A stretch of DNA of 64,000 bases from Xanthomarina gelatinilytica. GTDB taxonomy: Bacteria; Bacteroidota; Bacteroidia; Flavobacteriales; Flavobacteriaceae. Numbering within the stretch: position 1 is the first letter of the stretch; each line of letters opens with the position of its first letter. The DNA is taken from assembly GCF_000348685.1 (NCBI RefSeq), contig NZ_ANLA01000009.1, forward strand, positions 1-64,000, given 5' to 3'. The notes beneath the pieces are model-generated. The model searched no databases, was not told where the DNA came from, and saw nothing but the letters and a program-made list of their open reading frames with translations. Both the position numbers and the translations under genes were made by a program. Of this stretch, positions 1 through 7,538 are shown one piece after another.

Positions 1-242
1 CCTAGGGTATTCACTTTTCTTAAGCCCATAAACTGGGTAAGGGTCCCAAATACAGGTTCTACCGTACTTTGGCGCTTGGCTTTCATATAACGCCCTTGTG
101 AAATTGTATACTGGTACCCGAACACTTAACTGAAAATTGTTGAATAATTTCTCTTGATGATTCTTTTTTCCTTGCATTCCTAAAAATAAGAACTTTCAGG
201 CAATTCTTGAAATTTTAAACTATATTTGAATAGTTGTGCAAC
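1..242 (-). mobile_element. IS1182-type element, internally deleted, copy 1 (cut by window start)
   Basis: The minus strand starts at 177 with MQGKKNHQEKLFNNFQLSVR, the typical N terminus of Bacteroidota IS1182 transposases. After about 25 codons it jumps to a stretch with AKRQSTVEPVFGTLTQF, which belongs to the C terminus of the same family, so the catalytic middle is gone. A 1-bp difference near 100 also puts the two parts out of frame. The outer end carries GTTGTGCAAC at 233-242. A second copy with the same deletion lies at 6156-6680. Family assignment rests on recognised motifs, not on a search. Confidence 0.7.
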
Positions 243-245
243 AGG

Positions 246-388
246 CACAACGTATATATTTTATTGCTAGGTTCTAGCCTACTTACGAATCCCGAAAGCT
301 TTCGGGACGCGGATTTTCTATTCGGTTTTTATTTGTTAACTTAGTTGCTTAACCACGCAACAAACCATATACAAACACGTTGGCAATA
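246..388. repeat. Long structured cassette-associated site, copy 1
   Basis: The outer arms form an imperfect palindrome: CACAACGTATAT on the left against ATATACAAACACGTTG on the right. Inside are a perfect hairpin TCCCGAAAGCTTTCGGGA (near 288-305), a small CTAG-gtt-CTAG hairpin, and GTTGC-ttaaccac-GCAAC. The right end runs into GTTGGCAATA (379-388), which is repeated inverted after the next gene. A near-identical copy at 3502-3634 leads into a different gene, and a left part recurs at 6681-6726. The layout resembles a long integron attC site, but the outer boxes do not match the GTTRRRY consensus. Function is inference. Confidence 0.6.
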
Positions 389-407
389 ATTATAAAACCA
401 TCATAAA

Positions 408-899
408 ATGAGAAATTTAATTCTATTTGTTTCTGCCCTATTCTTAGTTACTTCCTGCAACAAAACCAACAAAGAACCTGAATTGAAACCGACGGAATCA
501 AAAACTATTGATATTCAAGCTGAATTAAATTCAATAGAAGAAACAAGAAGTGCTTTTCAGCTCGCAATAAAGGAGAAAAGATATGGAGACTTAGCTAAAT
601 ATTCAACATCTGATCTTAAAGCTGTTTCACCAGGAAGTGAGGATTGGCTTGAGTATAAAAGGATTCGTGAAAAACCAATGGGAAAATTCAGTTATGACAG
701 TATTAGAATGAGACCTCAAGAAACAATTATTGCAAGTGACTCAATAGCGTATGATTTTGGAACAAGTTCTGTATATTACACTAATGTGGAAGGTGATCCA
801 GTAGAGCTAAAAGACACTTTTCTTGTCATTTTAAAAAAGGACAAGAGCGATGGTAAGTGGAAAATTCATAGAGAGGTCGCTTCTGCTGTTGTGGAATAG
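408..899 (+). CDS. Lipoprotein with NTF2-like (DUF4440/SnoaL-type) fold, cassette gene
   Basis: This is a 163-residue protein with a short hydrophobic signal and a lipobox ending in Cys17 (LVTSC), so it is probably anchored in a membrane by lipid. Residues about 40-160 have the pattern of DUF4440/SnoaL-like proteins: a first helix (IEETRSAFQLAIKEKRYGDL), then strands ending in DGKWKIHREV. Such cone-shaped folds bind small ligands or act in varied enzymes, and no specific activity can be read here. The gene stands alone between GTTGGCAATA (379-388) and its reverse complement (909-918), so it looks like a single-gene cassette. Confidence 0.65.
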   Translation: MRNLILFVSALFLVTSCNKTNKEPELKPTESKTIDIQAELNSIEETRSAFQLAIKEKRYGDLAKYSTSDLKAVSPGSEDWLEYKRIREKPMGKFSYDSIRMRPQETIIASDSIAYDFGTSSVYYTNVEGDPVELKDTFLVILKKDKSDGKWKIHREVASAVVE

Positions 900-908
900 G
901 CAAATAAC

Positions 909-940
909 TATTGCCAACAACGGTGACCGTTGTGCGTCAT
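909..940. repeat. Short palindromic cassette junction
   Basis: TATTGCCAAC (909-918) is the exact reverse complement of the bases starting the preceding cassette at 379. It is followed by the palindrome AACGGTGACCGTT (919-931), which runs into GTTGTGCGTCAT (929-940), the start of the next cassette. The next cassette ends at 2043-2055 in an imperfect reverse complement of that sequence. The same architecture recurs at 6136-6165. Confidence 0.6.
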
Positions 941-955
941 ATAAGAAAAGTCCGA

Positions 956-2032
956 ATGAACATAAAAATAGAATTGATTTACTTAATATTCATATTGACT
1001 CTGACCTTTTCTTGTTCTGAAAATAAGAAATCAAATAAAGAATTTAGTAAATCTGAATTTGTAAGGACTTTAGAAAACGATACCTTAAAATTCACTTCTG
1101 GTATACGTGCTATTTTTCAAGATAGCAAGGGTAATTATTGGCTTGGAAGTCATAACGAAGGTATTAGCCATTATGATGGAAAAACTTTTGAATACTTCAC
1201 AACAAATGACGGTTTAGCAAGCAATCAAATTCGTTCAATTCAAGAAGATAAAAACGGAATAATTTGGATTGGAACTGCCAAAGGTGTGTGTAGTTACAAT
1301 AGAGAAAACTTCACGAATTATTTAAGTGAGTCTAATTCCCCGAAATTTGATTGGAATGCTACAGATGGAAATTTATGGTTTTATGCAGGAGAAGAAGATG
1401 GAATAAACCGTTTTGATGGAATTAATATGAACTATCTAATTTTCCCAAAACCTAAAAATGATAATCCGAATAAATCTTATGGTGTTACAGATATCTCAAA
1501 AGATAAAGACGGTATAGTTTGGATTGCAACTTATTCAACATTGTTCAATTACGATGGCAAAACGACAAATATTTATGACCATAAAAACCTAAAACTTAAA
1601 GACAATGAAGTTTTACACATAAGAAGTGTATTAGCAGATTCAAAAGGTAGAATTTGGATAGGAAATAATGGAATTGGTGTAATCCTAAAAAGTGGAGATT
1701 TGACAATACACTTTTCGAAAGAACAAGGAAAATTAATTCCAATGAAAGAGTTTAAATCTAACATCCAAAACGGTCAAACAACCAAAAATACGGGACTTCA
1801 ATCTGTTTTTGCAATTGAGGAAGATAATGAAGGGAATATTTGGTTTGCAGATAGAGATTCAGGAGTTTGGAAATATAATGGAGAGTCTTTGACAAACTTC
1901 ACAATTGATGAAAAACTAAAATCCCAAATGATTTGGGATATATACTTGGATAAAAACAAAACCTTACTTTTTGGAATGGCAGATGGAGGAGTTTATAAGT
2001 TTAACGGAAAGTCATTTGATAAAAGGTTTTGA
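956..2032 (+). CDS. Lipoprotein with two-component-regulator-type beta-propeller repeats
   Basis: The 358-residue product starts at ATG 956 (MNIKIELIYLIFILTLTFSC), giving a clean lipoprotein signal with Cys20. The open frame extends upstream to 911, but that part lies inside the cassette junction. Repeats of the type IFQDSKGNYWLGS..GISHYDGKTF, IQEDKNGIIWIGTAKGVCSY and IEEDNEGNIWFADRDSGVWKY match Reg_prop blades, the sensor propellers of hybrid two-component systems. No kinase, helix-turn-helix or transmembrane part follows, so this is a stand-alone surface or periplasmic propeller. Ligand and role are unknown. Confidence 0.75.
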   Translation: MNIKIELIYLIFILTLTFSCSENKKSNKEFSKSEFVRTLENDTLKFTSGIRAIFQDSKGNYWLGSHNEGISHYDGKTFEYFTTNDGLASNQIRSIQEDKNGIIWIGTAKGVCSYNRENFTNYLSESNSPKFDWNATDGNLWFYAGEEDGINRFDGINMNYLIFPKPKNDNPNKSYGVTDISKDKDGIVWIATYSTLFNYDGKTTNIYDHKNLKLKDNEVLHIRSVLADSKGRIWIGNNGIGVILKSGDLTIHFSKEQGKLIPMKEFKSNIQNGQTTKNTGLQSVFAIEEDNEGNIWFADRDSGVWKYNGESLTNFTIDEKLKSQMIWDIYLDKNKTLLFGMADGGVYKFNGKSFDKRF

Positions 2033-2042
2033 AAAATAAAAT

Positions 2043-2062
2043 ACGAACACACAACACCGTAT
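2043..2062. repeat. Left arm of long cassette site, split by IS110 insertion
   Basis: ACGAACACACAAC (2043-2055) imperfectly mirrors the cassette start at 929-940 (8 of 12 positions). It is followed by ACCGTAT. Joining 2062 to 3502 restores CGTATATAATTTATTGCTAG, the same sequence as the intact left arms at 250 and 6689. The site was therefore whole before the insertion sequence entered. Confidence 0.65.
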
Positions 2063-2386
2063 CCTATGAAAAGCACTAGCCTAGTTCTTCAAAGTTAATA
2101 TTTATTTTTTAATTATTTCATAATGTTGATTGTGTGGTGTTGAAATGTTAATAATTCCGATAGGATTATTAATATTTCAATGTCTTTAAATAACTTGCTC
2201 CGCATCCTATATGTGATCAACTCCATTGGTCGTCACCAGCATCTGTATGATTATAAATTATAATAAACCTGGCACTTGCTATAAATGTGTGATACCGCTT
2301 GAATTGGGTTCACCTACGGTGTTTTGTGATACAGGTTTTTTCTACTTTTTGTGAGCTTGGTTATTGGTTTAATTTATTATTTTTTA
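2063..2386 (-). ncRNA. Candidate bridge RNA region of the IS110-family element
   Basis: This 324-bp stretch between the transposase stop and the element end has no convincing gene. Established work shows that IS110-family elements encode a structured bridge RNA in a non-coding end, downstream of the transposase in IS1111-type members. Short inverted stretches are present (for example the repeated AATATT/AATATTT region near 2098-2180). I could not fold it or assign guide loops. The call rests on position and length only. Confidence 0.35.
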
Positions 2387-3442
2387 TCATTCCACTACAC
2401 CTATGGCGTATGGTATTTCTGTTTTAATGACTGCTAAGGCCCTGCTTAATAACTTGCGAGCTACCTTGACTATAATACTCTTTACGTTCTTACCTACATG
2501 CTTGCGGTAATAGGCCTGCATGACAGGATCTGTTCGTATGGCCTGCCATGACGCTTCTATAAAATAACTGCGCATTAACCGATGTGCTCGCATGGTAATT
2601 CCTGTATGTCTTTGGTTATCCCCACTTTGATGTACACCTGGTGCCAGACCGACATAGCCTGCCAGATGTTTTACGTTGTTAAATCGTCGTAAATCACCCA
2701 ATTCGCAAATGATACCACAGGCTACTATACCACCTATACCCGGAATGCTGCGTAGCAGATAATAGTCTTTCTTATAATGTTTACGGCAATAGGCTCGAAG
2801 CTTTGTGGAAACATCTCTGAGCTCTTTATCTATAAACCTGAAACTGCGCATGCGACTATCAAGAGACTCTCGTGCTGTGCTATGGTCAAACTCGAGAGAA
2901 TCCAACCAATATCTAAAGTTATGACTCCAGTGGTCATTATCAAACTCCTCTGGTACGCTCACGCCAAAATACAGTAATTGCATTTTTATATAACTCTTTA
3001 TGCGCCTAAAGTCCTTTACCAAATCGTTACGCCTTCTAAAGAGGCTTCGCAGTTGTTCGCGTTCTACTTCTGGAACATGAACACCATCAAGACGACCATC
3101 CTTAAGCTCTCTGGCTATCAATTGCGCATCTATCTTATCTGTCTTGGTATAACGTTCCTTTCCCTTTCGGTGAATGTCTGCCGGATTCACAACCAATGAG
3201 CGCCATCCATAGCTCTCAAAACTACGATGTGCATAGTAACCACAGCAGCCCGCTTCGTAAGCGGTAGTAACTTCATGGTCTGGAAAATGTTTCTTAACAT
3301 AGGTTTCCAACAATGCTGGCTTGGGTGGCATGGTAAATGATTTACCAGAAAAAAGATCGGTAGCGCAATGAATTTTCCAGCTACGTTTGTGGATGTCGAT
3401 GCCAATGTATAACTTTGGTTGAGCAGTTTGTTCAGATTTCAT
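2387..3442 (-). CDS. IS110-family transposase (DEDD recombinase)
   Basis: This 351-residue protein has the two IS110 domains. The N-terminal DEDD RuvC-like domain shows GIDIHKRSW (first Asp), YEAGCCGYYAHR (Glu) and TKTDKIDAQLIARELKDG (Asp pair). The C-terminal transposase_20 domain shows LLRSIPGIGGIVACGIICELGD and HLAGYVGLAPGVHQSGDNQ, with a Ser in the segment holding the family's catalytic serine. Length is normal and no stop or frameshift is visible, so the element may still be active. The protein would act with an element-encoded RNA to choose its target. Confidence 0.93.
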   Translation of the reverse strand: MKSEQTAQPKLYIGIDIHKRSWKIHCATDLFSGKSFTMPPKPALLETYVKKHFPDHEVTTAYEAGCCGYYAHRSFESYGWRSLVVNPADIHRKGKERYTKTDKIDAQLIARELKDGRLDGVHVPEVEREQLRSLFRRRNDLVKDFRRIKSYIKMQLLYFGVSVPEEFDNDHWSHNFRYWLDSLEFDHSTARESLDSRMRSFRFIDKELRDVSTKLRAYCRKHYKKDYYLLRSIPGIGGIVACGIICELGDLRRFNNVKHLAGYVGLAPGVHQSGDNQRHTGITMRAHRLMRSYFIEASWQAIRTDPVMQAYYRKHVGKNVKSIIVKVARKLLSRALAVIKTEIPYAIGVVE

Positions 3443-3501
3443 ATCTTAATCGTTTTGATGAACTTTAAAGATACTGGACTTTCTGCTTTTTCATGGATGC
3501 T

Positions 3502-3634
3502 ATAATTTATTGCTAGTTCTAGCCTACTTACGAATCCCGAAAGCTTTCGGGACGCGGATTTTCTATTCGGTTTTTATTTGCTAAATTACGTGCTAAACCA
3601 CGCAACAAACCATATACAAACACGTTGCCACACA
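3502..3634. repeat. Long cassette site copy 2, right part after IS110
   Basis: This copy matches the one at 258-388 closely, including the TCCCGAAAGCTTTCGGGA hairpin, the GCGGATTTTCTATTCGG segment and ACCACGCAACAAACCATATACAAACACGTTG. After GTTG the two copies diverge completely: here GTTGCCACACA (3624-3634), there GTTGGCAATA. That is the pattern expected when different cassettes join the same recombination site. Confidence 0.6.
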
Positions 3635-3657
3635 TTTAAGAAACACAACTTCAACTA

Positions 3658-5559
3658 ATGAAATTTAAGCTTATAATATTTATAATAGCCCTACTCTCAA
3701 CCAGTAATCATTTGTATGCCAATGACAGTATTTCAAAATACTTACTTTTTAAACCTCAAACAATCACTATCCAAAAAGGTTCTACAGCAATAAGTCAACG
3801 ACAAATAGGTGATTTACAGGATTTCATAAATTCAAGTATCCAAGAATCTTCAGCTGGAAATTGGAAGTTAAAAACATCTGCCGAAACTATAGACATCTTT
3901 TTTGAAATAAATGCAGAAATGCTCCATTATGATGCTTATACCTTAGAAATCAGTAAATCGAAAATACATCTAAATGCTAAAAATTTAAATGCATTACGTT
4001 ATGGTAAACAAAGCCTGTTGCAGTTATTGGAATTCGTAAGAATAGAAGACAAGCCACTTCCAAATATGATTATTGAAGATTGGGCCAATTTTCAAAAAAG
4101 GGGTTATATGCTGGACATAAGCAGGGATAAAGTTCCGACTATGAATAGCTTGTACTTTCTTATCGACCAATTGGCAGATTGGAGAATCAATGAATTACAG
4201 TTTTATACCGAACACACCTTTGCCTATAGAAACCATCAAAAAGTATGGGAAAATGCTAGTCCGTTAACAGCTCTTGAAATTCAAGCACTTGATGCTTATT
4301 GTTTAAAAAAGGGTATTGATTTAGTCCCAAATCAAAACTCCTTCGGACATATGGAAAATTGGTTGAAGCACGATGAATATTTGGATTTAAGCGAGTGCGA
4401 AACAGATTGTAAAACCATATGGGGTTCACGTAAACGTACGGCATTGGCACCAACAAATCCAAAATCCCTTGAATTGATGCAGGAATTATACACCGAATTA
4501 CTGCCCAACTTCAGCAGTAAATATGCTAACATTGGTGGTGATGAAACTGTGGAGCTGGGACTCGGTAAATCAAAAAGTTTAAGCGAACAAATAGGCAAAG
4601 GCCAGGTTTACCTCGATTTCCTAAAAAAATTAAATGAAGAAATTATCAAAAACGGTAAACATACCCAGTTTTGGGGCGATATTGTTTTAAATCATCCCGA
4701 ACTTATAAAAGATATCCCCAAAAATATGACGGCATTGGTTTGGGGCTACGATGCCACCTATCCGTTTGATAAAAATCTCGCTCCCTTTCAGGAGGCCAAT
4801 TTGGATTTCTATGTATGTCCCGGGACTTCAAGTTGGCGTTCTGAAATTGGCAGAAACCACAATGCTTTTATCAATTTAAAGAATGCCGCCATTGAAGGAA
4901 AAAAATATAGACCCAAGGGCTACTTAATAACAGATTGGGGCGATTACGGACATTTTCAGCCTAAATCTGTGAGTTATGCTACTTTAGTTTTGGGAGCAAG
5001 CTACGCTTGGAACTATTCAGAAAAAACTTTGGATAATTTAGAATTTCTGTTGAACCACTATGTATTTAAGGATAAAACAGGTTACACTGCCAAAGCACTA
5101 TTAACTTTAGGAAATGCCTATCTAAAAGCAGGTATCCCAGAAGGTAATGCCAATGTTTTTCATTTAATGATTCGCAGATATGCCTGGACCATGGATGGCC
5201 ATTATCAAACCAAACATTTGAACGAAAATGGTCTTTTGGCTGCTAAACTAGAAATTGAAAAAGGATTAGAAGAGCTTCAAAAAGCAGAACCAACTTCTAA
5301 AGACGCCAAAATTATTTTAAAAGAAGTAAAACAGGCTTCCCATTTAGCACTTTTTGGTATCCATCTTGGATTGGAACGATTAAAAGCCAAAGATATGAAG
5401 ACTGAAAACATTCCGAAAAAGACAAAGCAAAAGCTGGTTCTTGAATTGGAAGGTCTTATAGAACATCATACTGATATTTGGGTAGTAAGGAATCGGGAAG
5501 GTGGTTTGAGCGACTCTGTAAGTAAATTAGAAGATTTATTAAATTACTTGAAGAAATGA
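3658..5559 (+). CDS. Secreted glycoside hydrolase family 20 beta-N-acetylhexosaminidase
   Basis: The 633-residue protein has a signal peptide (about 1-21). An N-terminal GH20b-like domain (about 30-140) precedes the catalytic barrel, which opens with FQKRGYMLDISRDKVPT. The GH20 catalytic pair is in NIGGDETVE, with Asp295 and Glu296. The enzyme should remove terminal N-acetylhexosamine from glycans or chitin fragments by substrate-assisted catalysis in the periplasm or outside the cell. The stop overlaps the start of the acetyltransferase by 4 bp (ATGA), so both are translated together. Both sit inside one cassette bounded by GTTGCCACAC (3624-3633) and its exact reverse complement (6136-6145). 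Confidence 0.85.
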   Translation: MKFKLIIFIIALLSTSNHLYANDSISKYLLFKPQTITIQKGSTAISQRQIGDLQDFINSSIQESSAGNWKLKTSAETIDIFFEINAEMLHYDAYTLEISKSKIHLNAKNLNALRYGKQSLLQLLEFVRIEDKPLPNMIIEDWANFQKRGYMLDISRDKVPTMNSLYFLIDQLADWRINELQFYTEHTFAYRNHQKVWENASPLTALEIQALDAYCLKKGIDLVPNQNSFGHMENWLKHDEYLDLSECETDCKTIWGSRKRTALAPTNPKSLELMQELYTELLPNFSSKYANIGGDETVELGLGKSKSLSEQIGKGQVYLDFLKKLNEEIIKNGKHTQFWGDIVLNHPELIKDIPKNMTALVWGYDATYPFDKNLAPFQEANLDFYVCPGTSSWRSEIGRNHNAFINLKNAAIEGKKYRPKGYLITDWGDYGHFQPKSVSYATLVLGASYAWNYSEKTLDNLEFLLNHYVFKDKTGYTAKALLTLGNAYLKAGIPEGNANVFHLMIRRYAWTMDGHYQTKHLNENGLLAAKLEIEKGLEELQKAEPTSKDAKIILKEVKQASHLALFGIHLGLERLKAKDMKTENIPKKTKQKLVLELEGLIEHHTDIWVVRNREGGLSDSVSKLEDLLNYLKK

Positions 5560-6131
5560 CGGAAAAGGATAAAATGCTGAATGGAGAAAATTACAATTCC
5601 AGAGATTCGGAGTTGTTGAGAATGTACCACAAAGCCAGAAAGTTATTAAAAGAATACAACAATCTTGATTCTGAACTAACCCAAGAACGTGAGCGGATTT
5701 TAAACCACCTTTTTGAATTTAAGGGAAAAGGGGTTTGGATAGAAACACCTTTTTTTTGCGATTATGGAGAAAACATCTCCATCGGAGAGAACACCTTTGT
5801 CAACACCAATTGTATGTTTTTGGACAATAATAAAATTAGCATCGGAAAAAATGGATTGATTGCACCTTATGTTCAAATATATACTGCGACTCATCCACTA
5901 AAGGCATCTGAGCGAATAATTGGAAACAGAAACGAAACTCGCTACCTGACTTCAACAAAACCTGTTACTATTGGCGACAATGTTTGGATTGGCGGGAATT
6001 CTGTGATTTTTCCTGGCGTAACTATTGGAAACAATGTAACAATTGGAGCAGGTAGTATAGTCACAAAAAGTATACCTGACAATGTCTTAGCCTATGGAAA
6101 TCCTTGTGAAGTGAAAAAAGAATTAAAATAA
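5556..6131 (+). CDS. Hexapeptide-repeat O-acetyltransferase (maltose/galactoside acetyltransferase family)
   Basis: The 191-residue protein begins with the Mac-type helical region (about 15-60) followed by a left-handed beta helix built on hexapeptides (ISIGENTFVNTN, ISIGKNGLIAPYVQI, VTIGDNVWIGGNSVIFPGVTIGNN). A His in YTATHPL fits the catalytic position of the family. It should move an acetyl group from acetyl-CoA to a sugar hydroxyl in the cytoplasm. It overlaps the GH20 gene by 4 bp. The product directly precedes the cassette end at 6136, and the sugar substrate is not known. Confidence 0.85.
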   Translation: MTEKDKMLNGENYNSRDSELLRMYHKARKLLKEYNNLDSELTQERERILNHLFEFKGKGVWIETPFFCDYGENISIGENTFVNTNCMFLDNNKISIGKNGLIAPYVQIYTATHPLKASERIIGNRNETRYLTSTKPVTIGDNVWIGGNSVIFPGVTIGNNVTIGAGSIVTKSIPDNVLAYGNPCEVKKELK

Positions 6132-6135
6132 AAAC

Positions 6136-6165
6136 GTGTGGCAACAATGGTAACCGTTGCACAAC
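6136..6165. repeat. Short palindromic cassette junction, second example
   Basis: GTGTGGCAAC (6136-6145) exactly mirrors the cassette start at 3624. It is followed by AATGGTAACCGTT (6146-6158), close to AACGGTGACCGTT at 919-931. Next comes GTTGCACAAC (6156-6165), which is mirrored by GTTGTGCAAC at 6671-6680 at the other end of the IS1182-type element. Confidence 0.6.
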
Positions 6166-6194
6166 CCCATGATTTTATAAAAACATGACACAAA

Positions 6195-6217
6195 AACGCC
6201 CATTTTAAGGGCGTTTG
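6195..6217 (-). terminator. Hairpin at the transposase 3' end inside the IS1182-type element
   Basis: AAACGCCC (6195-6202) and GGGCGTTT (6210-6217) form a perfect 8-bp stem with a 7-nt loop. On the minus strand the stem ends in a T-rich tail (GTTTTTGTG). It lies downstream of the transposase remnant. On the plus strand the tail is also T-rich (GTTATTTTTT), so it could work in both directions. Confidence 0.55.
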
Positions 6218-6362
6218 TTATTTTTTACTAGCTGTTACAATGTAAATTGAAGTTGATGATATGGGCTTAAAATGACGTTTATAACAGCCTTAAAACGGTA
6301 AAAAACGAAGCGTAGACTTGCCGCCCCACTTTTTGTGCGTTTTTGGGTGAATTTCAAGTACT

Positions 6363-6382
6363 CCTGCCTGCCGGCAGGCAGG
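6363..6382. repeat. 20-bp perfect palindrome inserted in the transposase remnant
   Basis: CCTGCCTGCCGGCAGGCAGG is a perfect palindrome placed between codons that otherwise read AYNLKK and YLKFT in IS1182 transposases. It shifts the frame and creates an early stop. Its GC content is far above that of the surroundings. It looks like a small interspersed repeat, not part of the insertion sequence. Confidence 0.6.
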
Positions 6383-6680
6383 TTTTTAAGTTATAAGCAA
6401 TGGCCGAGAGATGCATACATTTATTGGCCTGTTTAATACCTAGGGTATTCACTTTTCTTAAGCCCATAAACTGGGTAAGGGTCCCAAATACAGGTTCTAC
6501 CGTACTTTGGCGCTTGGCTTTCATATAAGGCCTTGTGAAATTGTATACCGGTACCCGAACACTTAACTGAAAATTGTAGAATAATTTCTCTTGCTAATTC
6601 TTTTTTCCTTGCATTCCTATAAAATAAGAACTTTCAGGCAATTCTTGAAATTTTAAACTATATTTGAATAGTTGTGCAAC

Positions 6681-6726
6681 AGGCACAACGTATATAATTT
6701 ATTGCTAGTTCTTGCCTACTTACGAA
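6681..6726. repeat. Left part of long cassette site, copy 3 (truncated)
   Basis: The stretch from GGCACAACGTATATAATTTA to CCTACTTACGAA matches copies 1 and 2. Identity stops at 6726, just before the central TCCCGAAAGCTTTCGGGA hairpin, and the remaining two thirds are missing. A truncated gene remnant begins at the breakpoint. Confidence 0.55.
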
Positions 6727-7051
6727 AATATCGTTTTCAATTAAAAAAGCGAGATATTGGGATGCTGTGAACAATATGCAAAGTGGTGAACCAAAACGAC
6801 ATGCGGATTTATATGTTTTTTGACATTTAAAACATACTGACCAAACGACAATCGACCCACTAAAAATGGAACAATGGGATTTTTATATATTACAGACTTT
6901 TCGCCTTGACAATTATGAAAGAAGTCAAAGTTCAATAACTATAAATTCCATGCGAAAATTAACAGAACCAAAAAAATACTCTGAACTGAGAACTGAAATA
7001 GAAAAAGCATATAAAAAACAAAAAACGTTTGTTAACAATGAACTGAGTTAA
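6727..7051 (+). pseudogene. 3' remnant of an unrecognised gene, truncated at the cassette site
   Basis: One reading frame runs from about 6728 through KKARYWDAVNNMQSGEPKRH and ADLYVF, hits a single TGA at about 6821, and goes on as HLKHTDQTTIDPLKMEQWDF to a stop at 7051. The composition on both sides of the TGA is protein-like, so this is the C-terminal half of a longer gene whose start was lost at the cassette-site breakpoint. The intact piece after the stop (6866-7051) is 61 codons. I do not recognise the family with confidence. Confidence 0.55.
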
Positions 7052-7084
7052 AAAAACGAAATTTCTCCATGTATAATAGACAAA

Positions 7085-7534
7085 TCACAACTGCTTAATA
7101 ACAGTAGTCACAATCCCCCAAATAACCAAGTCATTATCCTTAGTCACTTTAATAGGTTCGTAGTTTTTATTCTCAGCAATTAGCCAAACAACATCCTTTT
7201 CAATACTGATGCGTTTTACTGTAAACTCACCATCAATAAAGCATACTGCTATTTTATTGTTTGTAGGCTCCAAACTTTTATCTATAATGAGCAAATCGCC
7301 ATCGTGAATACCGGCATCTTTCATAGAATCACCTCGGACTCGACCATAAAATGTGGTGCTCGGGTTCTTAATAAGGTGCTTGTTTAAATCTATGTTTATA
7401 TCCAAGAAATCATCTGCTGGGGATGGAAACCCTGCACTGATGCCATTTACAACATAAGGCAGCTCAAGTTCTGAAGACACATCAGCTTGAAAAAAGGTGA
7501 TTGTTGGTGTACTGTATAATTTCCTGACTTGCAT
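7085..7534 (-). CDS. umuD: UmuD-like S24 peptidase (SOS mutagenesis factor)
   Basis: This 149-residue LexA/UmuD-type self-cleaving protein shows an Ala34-Gly35 cleavage site in GISAGFPSP, catalytic Ser70 in RGDSMKDAGIHDGD and Lys107 in EFTVKRI. UmuD is normally cleaved after DNA damage and then joins UmuC to form the error-prone polymerase V. No umuC follows: the gene is bordered downstream by the pseudogene and cassette zone. It may have lost its partner or act with a UmuC encoded elsewhere. A TAnnTTTG motif sits only 4 bp before the start codon. Confidence 0.85.
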   Translation of the reverse strand: MQVRKLYSTPTITFFQADVSSELELPYVVNGISAGFPSPADDFLDINIDLNKHLIKNPSTTFYGRVRGDSMKDAGIHDGDLLIIDKSLEPTNNKIAVCFIDGEFTVKRISIEKDVVWLIAENKNYEPIKVTKDNDLVIWGIVTTVIKQL

Positions 7535-7538
7535 AGTG

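Larger units (their letters stand above)
2063..3501 (-). mobile_element. IS110-family insertion sequence (IS1111-like layout), about 1.44 kb
   Basis: Limits are set by comparison with the uninterrupted cassette site (uncertain by 1 bp). Removing 2063-3501 restores that site with no target duplication, as expected for IS110-type elements. The ends carry subterminal inverted repeats: TATGAAAA-GCAC on the left and ATGAAAAAGCAG, read inward, on the right. One transposase lies on the minus strand, with about 320 bp of non-coding DNA after it and about 60 bp before it, which is the IS1111-group arrangement. IS1111-attC elements are known to enter integron attC sites, and this one sits in an attC-like palindrome. 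Confidence 0.8.
6156..6680 (-). mobile_element. IS1182-type element, internally deleted, copy 2 (MITE-like)
   Basis: This 525-bp derivative keeps both ends (GTTGCACAAC and GTTGTGCAAC, perfect 10-bp inverted repeats). The minus strand runs from MQGKKN at about 6618 through RVPVYNF, then straight into MKAKRQSTVEPVFGTL and HLSAIAYNLK. The first 25 or so codons are therefore fused in frame to the last 60 or so of an IS1182 transposase. There is an in-frame stop at codon 7 (TAG), and the C terminus is broken by a 20-bp palindrome. It cannot make a transposase, and mobility would need a full element elsewhere. The same deletion in copy 1 shows that the two are related. Confidence 0.7.

Noticed and set aside
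911-955. Upstream extension of the propeller lipoprotein gene from a TTG at 911
   Set aside because: These codons lie in the palindromic cassette junction and would bury the lipoprotein signal that starts at 956.
2777-3199. Plus-strand reading frames across the IS110 transposase
   Set aside because: They are antisense to an intact, well-recognised transposase and have no protein-like pattern.
379-6165. Calling this a standard class 1-type or Vibrio-type integron
   Set aside because: No integrase gene or attI is in the window, and the outer boxes do not match GTTRRRY/RYYYAAC beyond GTT and AAC. The array is described as cassette-like only.
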